Shown here: positions 1-12,555 of the stretch, piece after piece
Position numbering within the stretch: position 1 is the first letter of the stretch
Layout: each line of letters opens with the position of its first letter
NCBI GenBank assembly: GCA_027943335.1
Contig: BSBK01000765.1
Span: 1,828,001 to 1,892,000 of the forward strand
From: Chamaecyparis obtusa
Taxonomy: Eukaryota; Streptophyta; Pinopsida; Cupressales; Cupressaceae
Length of the DNA: 64,000 nt
Direction of reading: 5' to 3'
Position numbers and translations under genes: made by a program
Notes under the pieces: generated by a model
Database searches by the model: none
The model's input: only the letters and a program-made list of their open reading frames with translations
Told to the model about the DNA's origin: nothing

Positions 1-929
1 ATACTTAAAATACTAGCCAAAGTTACCACCCAAATAGTGAGATATTAAAATTTCAAGCTCTAATAGAAGGGAAAATTTCAATCTTAATCATCACAAGATG
101 TCTCTAAGAATCTAACACCCATTTGTGTAGATTAGGAAGAGAGGGCCACAAAATTGGAGAATTTGTACACTAAATTCCTATGCTAGTAGAAGACCTCATT
201 TTCCTCTACATCATTGCTAGAAATCACCATCGAAGATGATTTGGAATAAAGAAGAGGATGCGATTTATCCTCAAAGGCTGAGTAATACTAGCATCTTGAG
301 CAAAGCTATGCCCAACAACAACAATCCTAGAAGGTGCAACAACAACAATAGCCACAATTGCACCAGAGATAGGAAGACTAGTGGCAAACACCACAAAGAG
401 AAACTACACACCGATATAGGCAGGAAGATTAGAGACAGACACCATAGAGACCAATTACACGTCGACAAAGATATGAAGTACACAAATGGAAGATGAAACA
501 CCAAAAGAAGAAAATATAGTTGAAAGACGCATCGAAGACAGATGTAGAGGAACACCTTGAAACAACAATAATAGAACTCATGTCTGCACAAGGGATGGGA
601 AGCATAACCACAATAGAAGACACACCAATAGGAAACACATCCACCATAGAAGTAACCCTAGCAACAAAAGAATCATGGCCAAACAACACACAAGTTTTTG
701 ACATAAAGGAACCAAGGGTCCTAAAGACAAGAAGCACATCGACAACATGGAAGACGAGAAACACACGTATGACAAATGAGACAAGAAGCACACCCAGTGC
801 AAAAAAACCCCAGGGGCAGAAGAACCAATGTCAAGTGACACACCATTAGAAAATACAGAAGAGCCACAAGTCCCTGTGATAGGCAACACATGAAGAGAAG
901 TAGGAGAGACCTTTTAAAAAAAAATCTCT
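1..929. other. A/C-rich unassigned tract
   Basis: No recognised gene. The plus strand is strongly A/C-rich and two plus-strand frames stay open (236-496 and 520-849), giving proteins rich in Asn, Thr, Lys and Arg with no motif I recognise. The minus strand is open over much of the same stretch, as expected when composition alone keeps frames open. It may be decayed repeat sequence. I would not call a gene here. Confidence 0.3.
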
Positions 930-1115
930 TTTAAATTTTTTTGAACCTTGGTTGTTAGCTCTACTTGCAAGAAGCCTAACTATTTCACCAAGGGTCCAGG
1001 TAAGGAACTCTCCATTGTTAATACAATAGAGAATGACTCAATGAGGTTTAAAACTTGTTTGTTAGTTCTATAAAGAAGAAGCCTCACCATTTCACCAGAA
1101 GGTCTTATCTATTTT
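930..1115 (-). repeat. Two tandem tRNA-like SINE units
   Basis: Read on the minus strand, this stretch holds two units that start with a box-A-like TGGTGAAATGG or TGGTGAAATAG (about 1088-1098 and 980-993) and end in a degenerate box-B-like GGTTCAAA region (about 949-956 and 1042-1053), with near-tRNA spacing. The units are joined by a linker containing CTCCATTGTTAATACA on the plus strand. The same unit-plus-linker arrangement recurs at 21.9-22.35 kb, so this is a dispersed family. Tandem tRNA-derived SINE heads are the best reading; there is no clear poly-A tail or target duplication. Confidence 0.45.
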
Positions 1116-2251
1116 ATTGTTTTTCATAACAAATTATAAATTTACAATAATATTTACAAGATTTAACTGAGGCAAATTTAACCAATTGTTAGATATATAA
1201 AATAATGTGACTAATATATAATGGGTTGATCTCTATTAGCCAATGTTGACTCAAGCTCTATCAAATTCAAGGGATGAACACAAATAGATAAACACACACA
1301 TAATTGAAATCATCATACATACTATTATAATGTGAATGGAACATTGCTTAAAATTTTTTATCACGAAATTCTATTCAATTATTTTAAGGAGAATACTTGT
1401 CAAAAAGGTGTTCACGTAAAGCCCTTAATGTACAATAAGATTTTTATGTTTTTATATAATATTTAGTGTGCACATTTGATAAAATTTTATTATGTTATTA
1501 TAGAAAGGAGTAGCGATGTAGATCTTTAGTGCACAGGCATTTAATCATATGGATAGAAGTTGCACCTAATTTAAACATATTGCATTCAAATAATCCAAGT
1601 GACCTTGAAAAGGAAAATGATTTCAATGAAAGATTTATGAGTATATCGAATCCTTTGTAGAAGAGAATTCTTGTTTGATGGACATAGCTAACTAATACTT
1701 CAAGTATTTATTGACTTAAATATATTATATAGATATATTGAATTAGGTTGAATGCCACACCAAATGTATCATGATACATCTTTGTGTAAAATGTGTTGGA
1801 TCAATATTTTTTGGGAAATTTCTCTCAAACTTAGTTGTAGAGAGAACCAAAATTATTCACCACTAAAGATGAGAATTAGAAGTATGTATTGAAATGAATT
1901 GATGAGAGTGAATGCTTATAACTAAATAAATTCTATGTGAAGGTGAAACAAATATTATTAATCACAATGAAAACAAATATTATCAGCCAATATTGTTTCA
2001 TCATGTAGTTCTAAAATGAAGGGAAATTGGGCACCCCAAAAAAGTAATCTCAAATCTATATGTGCATCTAGTATCTATTGTTTCTTTATAAAAATATGAC
2101 AATATGTTTATACAAACACATACTACTATGCCCTAAAGTAGAATTTGGCACAATTTATTTTCCATGATTAAAATCTTAGAGAAAAGTGATTGCAATTTTA
2201 GTTCTTGCCAGATATAGTAGTTTCAACATCATGCATACATTAAGATTCAAC
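1116..2251. other. AT-rich stretch, nothing recognised
   Basis: No open frame of useful length, no repeat arms and no coding similarity that I can see. Confidence 0.4.
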
Positions 2252-2955
2252 ACTGTAGAATCAATAAACATAAAAGAACAAGATATAAGATAGAAGAACA
2301 TACAATTTATGTGGGGAAACCCTTATAGGTAAGAAACCTCACACTCCAAACCTAGAGAGTTATTGTATTATTCAATAACAAAATATAGTTACAATACAAT
2401 CTTTAGGCTCTTAGGTCTTAACATGGAGATTTACATCCTACTCCATTGTGGAGAAAATCCAACATCACAATTCTCGTGAAATGAACTTCTCTCTCATAGA
2501 ACTCCTCTAGCAACACTTATATCATTAGAGCTTAAAATGAAAAAAATAACATCTTCTCAAATGCATCCATATTCAATGCATCTTCAACATGTAATTAAAA
2601 ACCCCATTTTGTATAACTCTTGCATAAATAGAAAAACTATTTTTACTCCAAACCTATCTAGGTGGAGGATTTGGTCCAACTGAGAATCTTTCCAAAAATG
2701 TGCAATAAAACAAAAATATTGCCACATCTCACTTGGAGGGAACTTTGAGGAGCTCATAAGAATTTCTCTTCACATCTGCCTCCTTGTGACATGTGTCACA
2801 TTTTCTCTTTCCTCAATGCTAATTGCACCCAACTTCCCATCGAGCCCCATAATTAAGGTATGCATTTTGGAAACTTATAATATAACATTAATTGATTTAT
2901 ATCAACAACATAGGATCAATTAAAAATAATTGAATTAAATCCACTTGGAACTCCT
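2252..2955 (-). repeat. Probable copia-type LTR remnant
   Basis: The stretch starts TGTAGAATCAATAAAC and contains ACAATTTATGTGGGGAAACC, the counterpart of the 'AAGATTTAATGTGGTTCACCC' block in the copia LTR at 57.3 kb. It ends against AAATCCACTTGG (about 2936-2947), which on the minus strand reads CCAAGTGGATTT, like the polypurine tract beside the copia LTR at 57,684. This is consistent with the 3' LTR and PPT of a minus-strand copia element whose body is gone. No partner LTR or target duplication is visible, so the call is tentative. Confidence 0.35.
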
Positions 2956-3099
2956 AAGGTTTAGGCACCTTAATTCCACTACAAAATATATTACAAAAAT
3001 ATGTATCAAAAGAAGAAAATGTTTCAAAGAGTCGTGATATGTTGATTTGTCTATGATTTCTTTACAACAACTGGGTGGGATAAGGTTGTGCACTATAAG

Positions 3100-4520
3100 A
3101 ATGTTTAGAATTTTGGTCTAGCTTTTGGTTACAAATGGAACGATTCTTCTGATTGGTCACTAGGTGGTTCAACGAGAGATAGAAATGAGTTGACTTAGAT
3201 TCTAGCTTCTAGGGTGTGCAACTCCTTGGGGAAACTAGATGTCTTGGCCTGGGGAAGTGAGTCATCTGGCTTATACTTTCTTTCTGTAGGGTACTTGGAG
3301 CTTAACAGGCGATTGTTTGGTAGTATTGAGGTGCCTTGGTGGAAGAAGGTTTGGAATAAATTTTCTTCGCCCAAATGCAAATTCTTCTTGTGGCTTGTGG
3401 TTCAAAACCATTGTCTTGCCTGAAATAATATTTGCAAGTGGAGCTTTCAGGGCCCCTCAAGGTGTGCTTTGTGTTCCAATAGTGAGGAGTCTATTTTTCA
3501 TCTTTTCTTTCAGTCCTCCTTTGATTAGGAAATATGGCACTTTTGGTGGGATGTTTGGCATGAGACTTGTTGTCACATCTCTTCTTTGTCTGAGCTCTAT
3601 GTGTGGTGAGGTAAGCCCCATGCTGAAATTTCTTTTCTTTAGGTTGCTTGGGCTCTTGGTCCTTCCTTTATCATCTAGCATGTTTGGTTGGAAAGGAATC
3701 AAAAGATTTTTCAAGATGTAAGGATGGGTGCTATACAAGTTTGTGGTGGAAAACAACACATTCTGTTCGTGAGTCTATTGTCATGGCTAAGTGGGATTTG
3801 ACTGGAGGCATGGATCATGGTTATGTTTCTATTTTTAATTGTCTTAATTATCCTATTCAAGGGGGTTCTCTGGTGTTTGGTGGTCAAGGTAGAAGTAGTA
3901 GATGCAAACATCCATTTTGACAAGTCAATCGAGAGGGTTGTTGGACACCCCCTCCGCTAGGAGTTTTAACAATTAACACTGATGGCTCATCTCGGGGGAA
4001 CCTTGGGCATGCTGGCATTGGTGGAGTTGTGCAAGTCAGTTTTGGTGATGTTCAATTTATTTTTTCTGTCTATAAGGGTATTGATACAAATAATTTAATG
4101 GAGGTTCTTGTTATTTTGTATGTTGTTCAACATTGTTCTACTCTTGGGTGGCGTAGAATTATTTGTGAATTTGATTCCCAGGAGGTGGTGAACTTTTTAA
4201 CTAGGTAGGAGCACAGGGATGTTAGTTGGCACTTAGATTTAGTTATTAGATAGTTTCTTCAGTTGTGCAGCTCCCTAGATTCAATTTCTTTCACACATAT
4301 TCCTAGGGAGTGGAATGTTGTTGCAAATTGTTTGGCCAAATAGGCCTCAGATCAAATGCATGGTTGGAATATAGTGGATAAGGGGCATTTGCCTCCTGAT
4401 ATGGTTCTTATGTTTGATTAGTTAGTGGGTAGTGACAGGGTTCTCTAGTGCTCTGTCTTTTGGGCACTTTGTTTATATCTCTTTTGTGATTGAATAATTT
4501 TTTACCCCTCTTTTAGTTGA
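3100..4520 (+). pseudogene. LINE (L1-type) ORF2 3' part: zf-RVT and RNase H
   Basis: Decayed 3' portion of a plant non-LTR retrotransposon ORF2, interrupted by stops and frameshifts. From about 3214 the frame matches the C-terminal zf-RVT region (WWKKVWNKFSSPKCKFFLW, then a CKWSFQGPSRCALC cysteine cluster near 3430-3475, then HFWWDVWH and HVWLERNQKIFQD). From about 3955 comes an RVT_3-type RNase H: NTDGSSRGN carries the first Asp, then MEVLVIL holds the Glu position and CEFDS the next Asp, followed by HIPREWNVVANCLAK. The reverse transcriptase and endonuclease are absent, so the copy is 5'-truncated, as is usual for LINEs. The 3' untranslated stretch runs to a T-rich AATAATTTTTT near 4490-4502. 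It is not expected to be functional. Confidence 0.8.
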
Positions 4521-5889
4521 GTGAGGTGTTCAACAAGTACCTTAGATGATATTACACTCTATACATCTATAAGAATTTCTCTACTAATACAATTATTGAA
4601 CATGACATAAATAATCACACATTACTAAAAATCCCTCTTATTAAATATGCTAGTTCTTTCCTTTCTTTAAAGTTGAAAACAAGATGTTTCATCATGTAAA
4701 TGTGAGCCATGGCAATGATTCATCTAAAACAAACTTCATCCATACATATATGAAATGCTCTATACAATTAGATTATTTTTGTATGGTAGAAGCTACATGA
4801 TATTGCCCATATTCTTCATGTCATAAAAATGGATAATTAAAACTATAAAATATATCAAGAATTGGTAAGGTTTAGTCTATATATTTCATTTCAAATAACA
4901 AACCTAAACATCATAATTTTTGTTGGATTTAATCATTGTTATATAAACCATTCCTTGACATCTGACTCGATATTAAAGTTGTACAAGAAAAAATAATTAA
5001 AATTTTGGAATGTTATAATTACATATCATGCATGGACTATATACTCATTTGGGAGTGTTATAATTACATATCATGCATGGTAGAAAGAGTATATAGTATT
5101 TTGCTCAAAGGATATTGATTATTTGATGTAAATATTAAACATTATGTTGCAAATGACACTACAGAAATGAAGTGATGAGAAGTATTAGTTCAAAGTCTAC
5201 TCTAACATTAATCATTCAATAAATTTAATTAAAAATTAACACATTGTATTTGATACAATGATATACATTCTAAATCACTTGGTAATTATGAACACATTAA
5301 GATGGTTGTCCAAGGAACCATTATAATATAGAAATATTTTCTAATGAACTACTTTAGGCATGTAATGGATAATAATTCAATTGATAAAAAAAAATTCTTG
5401 TTGCCACTTCCAACAACATGCATGACACTACAATTCATGCAACCTTAAATTTTTTATTAATAACATATGACCCTTAGGTTTCAACCATTATGAACACTAC
5501 TTAGGAAGTAATGACATATATATTATTAATTCTTATTGATGACATGCGTTTTATGGGCACCTTGGCTAATTTTTGTTATCAATAGTCATTTAACACACTG
5601 ATCCATCAAATGCCATGATATTTTTTTATGGAAGATCAATTGTCATTGTGAGATATGCCATTACATGTAGGCATCTCCTATTATATTATTTTTATTTAAT
5701 CAACAACCAAAAGAAGGGGGTTGACCCTTACACAACTAGAACTCGAGGGTTGTCGAGAGATCAACAACACATTACAAAAGGTGTTGGTTTTTACAAGTCA
5801 AGGCTACAAAGGACACACTGTTAGAAGATTACCTTTCTTCCTTAAAAGGCCCTTTTTAAAACAAAGGGCCACAACTAGCCACTTATAGT
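4521..5889. other. AT-rich intergenic DNA with a 45-bp duplication
   Basis: No gene is seen. A short direct repeat, TGTTATAATTACATATCATG, occurs at about 5011 and again at about 5056. A poly-A-containing run lies near 5387-5392. Confidence 0.4.
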
Positions 5890-7930
5890 ATAGTAGCCAA
5901 AAGAGGCCATTAACAACACACAACTAACACCCAGGTAAGTGCGAAAAAGTAATAGAGGGATTTTGAAAGGCTCCCCAAGCCTTCACAATGGGTAACATAA
6001 TGGTATCAAAAGTCACCCTATAATAAAGAACAACACCCCTCCAACTAGAGAACCACCCCCCCTCTGCAAAACTCCTCTCAATAGCAACATACAAGGAGCC
6101 CACCTCAATAGGAGTAGAAAATGAAGACATTATTAGATTGGAGAGCCAACCATGAATCCATCCCATGTCCAAGCAATCATAAAAAGGAGAAGACCTCCCA
6201 AAGTTACAAACCTCCTCCTTCATGAAGCAAGTCCCCAACTCCATAGGAGCCTCTTCCACCTCCATATGAACCATGAAAGAGAAAGAAACAAACTAAGTGC
6301 ACCAAGTCCTTACCATGAACAACACAAACAAATTCCACCAAAATAGGGTCTAGCATAGCCCCGAAGTTAGCTACACAATTCAACCAAAAACAACCAAAGA
6401 CCAGAACAAGCCCTTGAAAACTATTAGATAATCAACTAGCCACCAAAAGAAACAAGACCATTGTCCATACTAGCTAAAATAGACAATCCAAATAATAAAA
6501 CACACAAAAAAAGAAAAAGAAACCTGGTATTGACAACAACGCCCATCATAACCCAACTACAAAGGGCAAAGAAACTCAACCTCGAAAACTAGGATATAAA
6601 CCATCTTCAAGCTCACGATGCAGAGAAGCAAAGAAGACCTGTAAACATCCTTAAGCCCCTCAATGAGTTGGAGCATCACCTTTCCATCAACCACAACATA
6701 ACCCACCAAACCTCTAGTCACCACAAGAGCATTCTTTCCACTAGCATAAGAGAACAACAAACCTTGACATAAGCTAAGGTATATCCACAGAGTACCAACA
6801 CTAAAAACCCACAATAAACCCAATAGATTGAGGGACAAGTGCACACTTAGGCTAAAGGTTTCCATTTTCAAAAACCTGCTCCTTCAAAAAATTGCATATG
6901 CCCATCACCACAACAACATCAAGCCCCAAAGAAATAAAGTCCCACAATCAAGGGTTATTTAATAGGGACCACAAAATACAATCCAAATAAAAAATCCCCC
7001 ATAATGACCACCACAAAACTATCACAAGAGGCTTTAACCACCACCACTGAGAAGAATAAAACTGGCAGAAAAGACCCAAGTCTCCCCAAGTCCTCATAGA
7101 GAGCACCTATAATGAGAACCACTGAAGGAAAAGCGGGTGTCTACACTGGCACAACCAAAAAGATAACTGTAACAGGGTCAGGAAACCACCCATGTAAATT
7201 GAGGAAAACCCCCACAAAAGCATTCATAATACAGATAGGGCCAAAGCAATGAGGCACATTCTTCAAAACCTCTGCAACGCCAAGAAATACAAGATCTATG
7301 AAACAAAGGACACCCATAACCACAAAAGAGGAAGAAACCCCTTAAACAAACTTCTAGAAGCTCCAAGCACAAGATGGAAGAAAAAAACTAATGAAAAAGC
7401 TAAAAAAGCACATACATTGGCAATTCCCAGAGAAAAAGATAACTAGTCACCTGTGAAAACAACCACTTGCAAGAAACACACTAGACATCCGAGCACCAAG
7501 GCAAAATCCCTGACTAAAGGAGATTTTCCCAATAAATCCCACATGCATACATCATTGGACCCAAAATAGAGCAAGGGAATATAAACCCCAACACTCGTAG
7601 TGGCCTCTGAAATGACACCCACATCCAAGTTGTGAGAACAACCAACACAACCCACAAAAGAGAAGTGATCACAAGGTCAAATGAGATTCTACCAAGACCA
7701 AATAAATATGAGGGTGGATTCCACAAAACCTTTTATCCCTTTAGCAAGCTCAGCCCACCAAAATAGGGCCAGGAGGTCCAGAAGGGGCCCAAACCACAAC
7801 CCTATCAAGTGGCCAAGCCAAAAAAGGAATGACTAAACAAGGATTTGAGTCCTCATCCGAATCCTCATCTCTATCCCCTTTGCTTGCAATTCCTCCACCT
7901 CTCGAAACCCTAACAACACTCATAGTTGTA
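5890..7930 (-). other. Strand-biased decayed coding-like tract
   Basis: About 2 kb in which the plus strand is A/C-rich and the minus strand G/T-rich, with several overlapping open minus frames (5924-6274, 6557-6871, 7141-7323, 7443-7726). The minus-strand peptides are hydrophobic (Val, Leu, Phe, Trp). The far end, near 7800-7900, reads as a Gly, Asp and Glu-rich stretch (RGGGIASKGDRDEDSDED). I do not recognise a family. The same kind of bias occurs beside the LINE ORF1 remnant at 17.3 kb, so a decayed retroelement is the likeliest explanation, but it could also be biased non-coding DNA. Confidence 0.3.
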
Positions 7931-8270
7931 TTGTTATGCTTAATACAATTTGCTCGAATACATGTATGACATATTTGTAACTATAATTTAAAAAAAATAT
8001 ATTTTGTGTAGTTTCAAGCAACACTTATAGTAAATTCAAGTATAGAATACATTTTAGATTATTGTTACCTTGAACATGGTTTTTTTTTATCAATAAGGTT
8101 TATGATCCAAATATAGACATACTTAGAGAAATGTTAATACATTGATGAAACTATTGTAACATATCCATCATGGGTCAAAAAATGTCCTGGCTTATACATA
8201 GCATTATAATATTGATCCATTAATACGTTTATATGCAATAAATAATATAGTCACGCTCAAGAGTGAGAGA
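7931..8270. other. AT-rich spacer, nothing recognised
   Basis: No open frame, repeat or motif that I can support. Confidence 0.4.
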
Positions 8271-8624
8271 ATGTTAAGTTCATTGTTCACACTAATTGTG
8301 CATAGTATTCTTGTATATACTCATCATATAGAATCACATAATGCCAAGGATGATCAATTAGATAAAGTGGTTACATTGTGTATTGACAAATATGTAATTT
8401 TGGTGTACAATTCATCGATGGGTCTTGGATTAGTTAATAAAGCACTTTGTATTATAAAGAATATAGTATATTGTCAAGGCACTCAATCTCCAAAGTTGTT
8501 ATTATGCATGATCATAGAATTTGACAATTATATGGGTGCATTGTGGGGCATTAATAACCCAAGGTTTGTGTGCGATGATACATTAATAGTTTGCAAGGTA
8601 AATTATTTTTATTTCCTCTATTAA
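8271..8624 (+). pseudogene. PIF1-like helicase C-terminal fragment
   Basis: An open frame of 117 codons from ATG. Its middle (residues about 30-100) follows the pattern of the C-terminal region of PIF1-family DNA helicases: a hydrophobic 'gxxVMLtxNlw' strand (here CIDKYVILVYNSS), then GLVNKALCIIKNIVY in place of GLVNGAxGxVxxIxY, then a short Gly-Thr-Gln-Ser-Pro turn, then CMIIEFDNYMGALWG for the 'VxVxFDxYxGP' strand. The N-terminal Walker A and B motifs are missing, and the key Asn-Gly of the family is Asn-Lys here. The frame runs into GCAAG/GTAAAT at about 8594-8604, which could be a splice donor. It may be an exon of a larger lost gene or debris of a helicase-carrying mobile element. No neighbour confirms either. 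Confidence 0.5.
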
Positions 8625-9746
8625 AAGAGGCAATCATACACATTTTTGTTAAGATGGTATGTGTATTTATCAAACACAATTTAAACGGATTAAAGTTGGA
8701 AAAAACCACAATGAAAATTGGTGACATAAGGGGCCATTTTTAGATCCACTATTATATCTCAAGATATTGAGAATATCACCATCATTCTCATTTGAATATT
8801 ACTCAAGTTAAGATAGAAAATAGAAAATATTTCAATAGGAATAAAAGCAAGTAGTATTGATTAGTTTTCCTATATAAGTTAATCATTAAGCATTAAGGAA
8901 AACATCCAATACATGTTACGTTTTTTTGTGAGTGCTTGTGGGGTAAGTACAAAGTTGTGTCACATTTTAGGCAACTTATCATCACAAGTGAAATTAAGTA
9001 TTTCTAACTAAAATTAATTTTGATCAAACATATGGTCTACTAGACTTACTCTAGTTAAGTTAGATATGTATGTGCGTCAACTTTTTCAATTGAATATTTT
9101 ATATCACTTTAGCTCTGTTACTATAAAAAATAAAATGAAATGAAAAAGTGATGTTTCAACAACTTCTACTCTTATTAGTGATATATTTTTAAAAATATAA
9201 AAATACCCTTTAAAGATCTACAAGTGAATTATATAAAAATATATCGCTAATATTTAATAAATTTCATATTTTATATTTTATTTTTTTATTCAAAGGAGAT
9301 CATCAATGCAAAAATATATGGTTGATTATCTTGTCATTGAAAAATGCTAATTTTTTTAAAATATGATGTAGTAGAGGAAAAAAATCATGTCAAGATGATA
9401 TAATTCATTTTTATTTCAGATAAATAGTTAAGACAATGTGATGCCAAATGGAAAGAGTTATATTTAGTAGACACAAATTTTAAATTTTATTTTAAAATAT
9501 ATATTTATAAAAATAGTGGAAAAAATATCCACACAATAAAGTTTTAAGCTATCAATACTAAAAAATATTGGATACAAAAAGAAAAAAATTATCATATAAA
9601 AAATTTCATTTAAATAATTTTTTAATTTATTTTAAAATTACAACATAAAATACATTAAAAATGAACATTTTATTAGTTTACATCATTTCAAATCTTTAAA
9701 CATATATACCACTTTTTAGTGATTCAATTTAAAAAAGTAAATCAGT
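8625..9746. other. Very AT-rich intergenic DNA
   Basis: No gene, long repeat or RNA motif is seen. Confidence 0.4.
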
Positions 9747-10021
9747 GTTAGCCATTTCCTTTAAAAAAATGTGACAAAGTTTTGTACATGTGATAAATCA
9801 AAATGACATTATTTTAATAATCTCATGAACTTTATACTTGCATTGAAATTTATCTCTTAACTATGTTCATATGATCATTAATTGGGTTAGCCATTTAAAA
9901 AAGAAAATTGTGATAGCTTTGTACATATGATAAATCACAATGACATTATTAAAATAATGTCGTGAGCTTTGTACTAGCATTGAAATTCATCTCTTAACTA
10001 TGTTCATATAATCATTAATTG
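9747..10021. repeat. Tandem duplication, unit about 138 bp
   Basis: Unit 1 (9747-9885) and unit 2 (9886-10021) both start GTTAGCCATTT and both contain TGATAAATCA, AATGACATTATT, GCATTGAAATT and TCTCTTAACTATGTTCATAT in the same order. They differ by scattered substitutions and one small indel. No coding content. Confidence 0.8.
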
Positions 10022-11579
10022 TGTAAATAATTTTATTAACTTGGTATTATATTCACATAATTGACTATTTAATTTGTTTTCTTGTAGAGTACAACCATGA
10101 CATTCTTGTTATAACGTATATTTGTTATTTGATTCTCTTGATCAACCATTATATATCTAGTGTTGCATTATGTATGTCTAAGTTTAGAATAGTTGCAAAT
10201 AAACAAGTATTAAACATTCAAATATATTCAATACATGATGATACATTTGACAATACATATATACAAAATATATAAAAGTCTATGATTTCTTTTAATTTCT
10301 AAGAATATTGTATTTAACATGATTATCTCTATAATAAATTATGAAAAACACATTTCAACTTGTCTTTTTCTTGGCTAATACTTGTGAACCTTTGGAGTAT
10401 CTTTATAAAAGGTCATAGATTTTTATAAATTAAAATGTCTTTTTAGCTGCTTCTCTATTACAAAATTATTCAATCTCTTAAATTGTCCTACGCGGAATTC
10501 TTAAAAACTAATAGACATTGAACAATACATGAAATAATTTACAAAATAGATAAGTCCAATACTTGATCAAGAAAATTGTAAATTTATATTATCAACATTT
10601 TTTGAGGCATAATTGTTTTTTACTTGAAGCTATGAGCCAATGAGGTCACATAGGTGCATCGACACAAACATTCAACAATAACAAGACATTGCCTATAACT
10701 CCATAGAGTGCACGACCCTATAGCATATTTTACAAGACTACCCTTGTAAAATACAGTACGAGGCCGCACTTTCTGTTGACCCCATAATGAAGGAGCTATA
10801 ACACCCCATAGTGAAGGAGCTATAACACGCCAATATAGTTCAAATTTTAATGACAAGAATACATCTTCACAATATGCCAACCTCTACTTATGCCATCAAC
10901 ATATGATACTACAATTAATATATAATTCATTAAAATTTAAAAATTTCATCTTTTGCCAACAAAGAATCCTATAAATTTAGCTACTATGTACAACTGTTGG
11001 CAGAATAGGCTAAATAGCAGATATCACAACATATGTTCTTAGCCCGCCGAGTAATGTCAAACGTCTATTCTTGCAGTAACACTTGCAGAGTTATGGGCTT
11101 ATTAATCATTGAGCGTACTGAATCCCAAGCATTCCCACGCCAAGTTAAGCAATACTAATGATCATCAACTACTATCAACTAAAAGTAGTCTTGCATTGAC
11201 CTTTCATGACGTAAATTCACATCGTGGTTGAGCTGATACGGAACTTCGGTACAGTTTTAATTGTTTTGGTTTCTTAGGGCCTAGCCTCTAATCCAGCCAA
11301 AATCGGTGTTGTAATAAAATTCAAATTTGTATTTGTTTTAGTAGATGTTTTTTTGGTTTGATATTGTCCTATTAGTGTAAAGGATTCGTCACATCATCTT
11401 AACTTCCTGTACTTGTAGATTGTAAACAGTATGTTGGATTTCAAGTTTTTTTGGGTTGTCTTTGCACTTTAGTTAATTGCTTAAATTTAAGGTTTCTGCT
11501 TTTGGGTATTCACAAATCTCTCTGTGGAGACTGCCTTGTACCCACTATGTTCTTGCACCAATAGCCGTTCACTAAAAAA
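10022..11579. other. Intergenic DNA, slightly GC-richer island at about 11.0-11.3 kb
   Basis: No gene is called. Sequence at about 10,980-11,300 is less AT-rich than its surroundings and has short words such as GCCCGCCGAG and CCACGCCAAGTTAAGC, but no frame, tRNA or rRNA structure holds up. Confidence 0.35.
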
Positions 11580-11665
11580 TGCTAGTACTTGTGGCCAAAA
11601 GCCTAGTAGTCGTTACAAAACGTCCCAATAGTGGTGCACAAATAGGCCAATCACCAAACAGAAAA
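11580..11665 (+). repeat. Dispersed short repeat, copy 1
   Basis: Contains GCTAGTACTTGTGGCCAAAAG, CCCAATAGTGGTGCACAAAT and GGCCAATCAC. The second copy at 12,476-12,555 has the same three blocks in the same order (GCCAGTACTTATAG, CCCAATATTAGTGCACAAAT, GGACCAATTA). Nature unknown. Confidence 0.5.
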
Positions 11666-12475
11666 GCTAAAAATTATCAGCTATTAGTACATGTGTGATT
11701 GACTATTGGTACATGTGTTATCATTTTTGGGTCTCCTTTAATATTAGTAATGGGGGGGTCAAGATGACAAAAAGATCACAATTATTGGACCCCTTGTCGA
11801 TTAATGAGTCCTTTCCCCTATGTAAGCTAGATATGGTTTTTTCTTTGCTTATTTTATTATTAGTCAAAGCGTGGCTTATTTTTAACATCTTTTAAAGCTC
11901 ATGTGTTATTTCACTTTAGTAAATGAGATGTTATTTCTATTGTTAATTTGCTCTACCAAAAAATTCTTCTCCTTACTTCCTTCTTGATTTCTTGAGACAG
12001 TTTGCAATTTTTAATAAGTGTACGACTAAAAGCCTTCATTTTATTGTAGAATATTTTGATGCAATGACTTATTGAATGAAACAAAATCGATGTGAAATAT
12101 TTACAACCCATATCTATATTCAATTTTAGAAATTGTTTGCAAATATTTTACTATAGGAAAGTATATCAAACTAAAATATTAAAATCTAAAGATAGGGAGA
12201 ACAATAAAATTTATCATTGTATAGGGGAAGCGTAGTAATAGTTGTTATAGCTAATTTCACATAGCCATAGAGTCTAAACTATACATTGGATTTTGACGAT
12301 TTTCCTTTATTGTCTCCATATGCGACTTAACTACTTAAAAAATATTTTATGGCTTCTGGATAGTAACGATGCTCCCTATAGTATTCATTAGGTGCCAAAA
12401 GCTCAAAAAGTGATTCGTTCAAAGTGTTCCCCACTACCTACTTAAAGATTCCCCAAATACTATACATTCAAAATT
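11666..12475. other. Spacer between the two dispersed repeats
   Basis: An open frame at 11,695-11,895 has no recognisable product. Nothing else is seen. Confidence 0.35.
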
Positions 12476-12555
12476 GCCAGTACTTATAGACAAATGTCTT
12501 AATAGTTGTGCACAAATGTCCCAATATTAGTGCACAAATGGACCAATTATGTGAA
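12476..12555 (+). repeat. Dispersed short repeat, copy 2
   Basis: Partner of the repeat at 11,580-11,665: same orientation, about 0.9 kb away. The two could be ends of a small decayed element, but no target duplication is evident. Confidence 0.5.

Noticed and set aside
236..849. Two A-rich plus-strand frames as a gene
   Set aside because: Composition keeps both strands open; no motif, splice pattern or plausible start context.
11030..11200. Possible 5S rRNA-like or tRNA-like segment (CCACGCCAAGTTAAGC)
   Set aside because: Only a short word resembles 5S rRNA; the rest does not follow the plant 5S sequence and no internal promoter layout is present.
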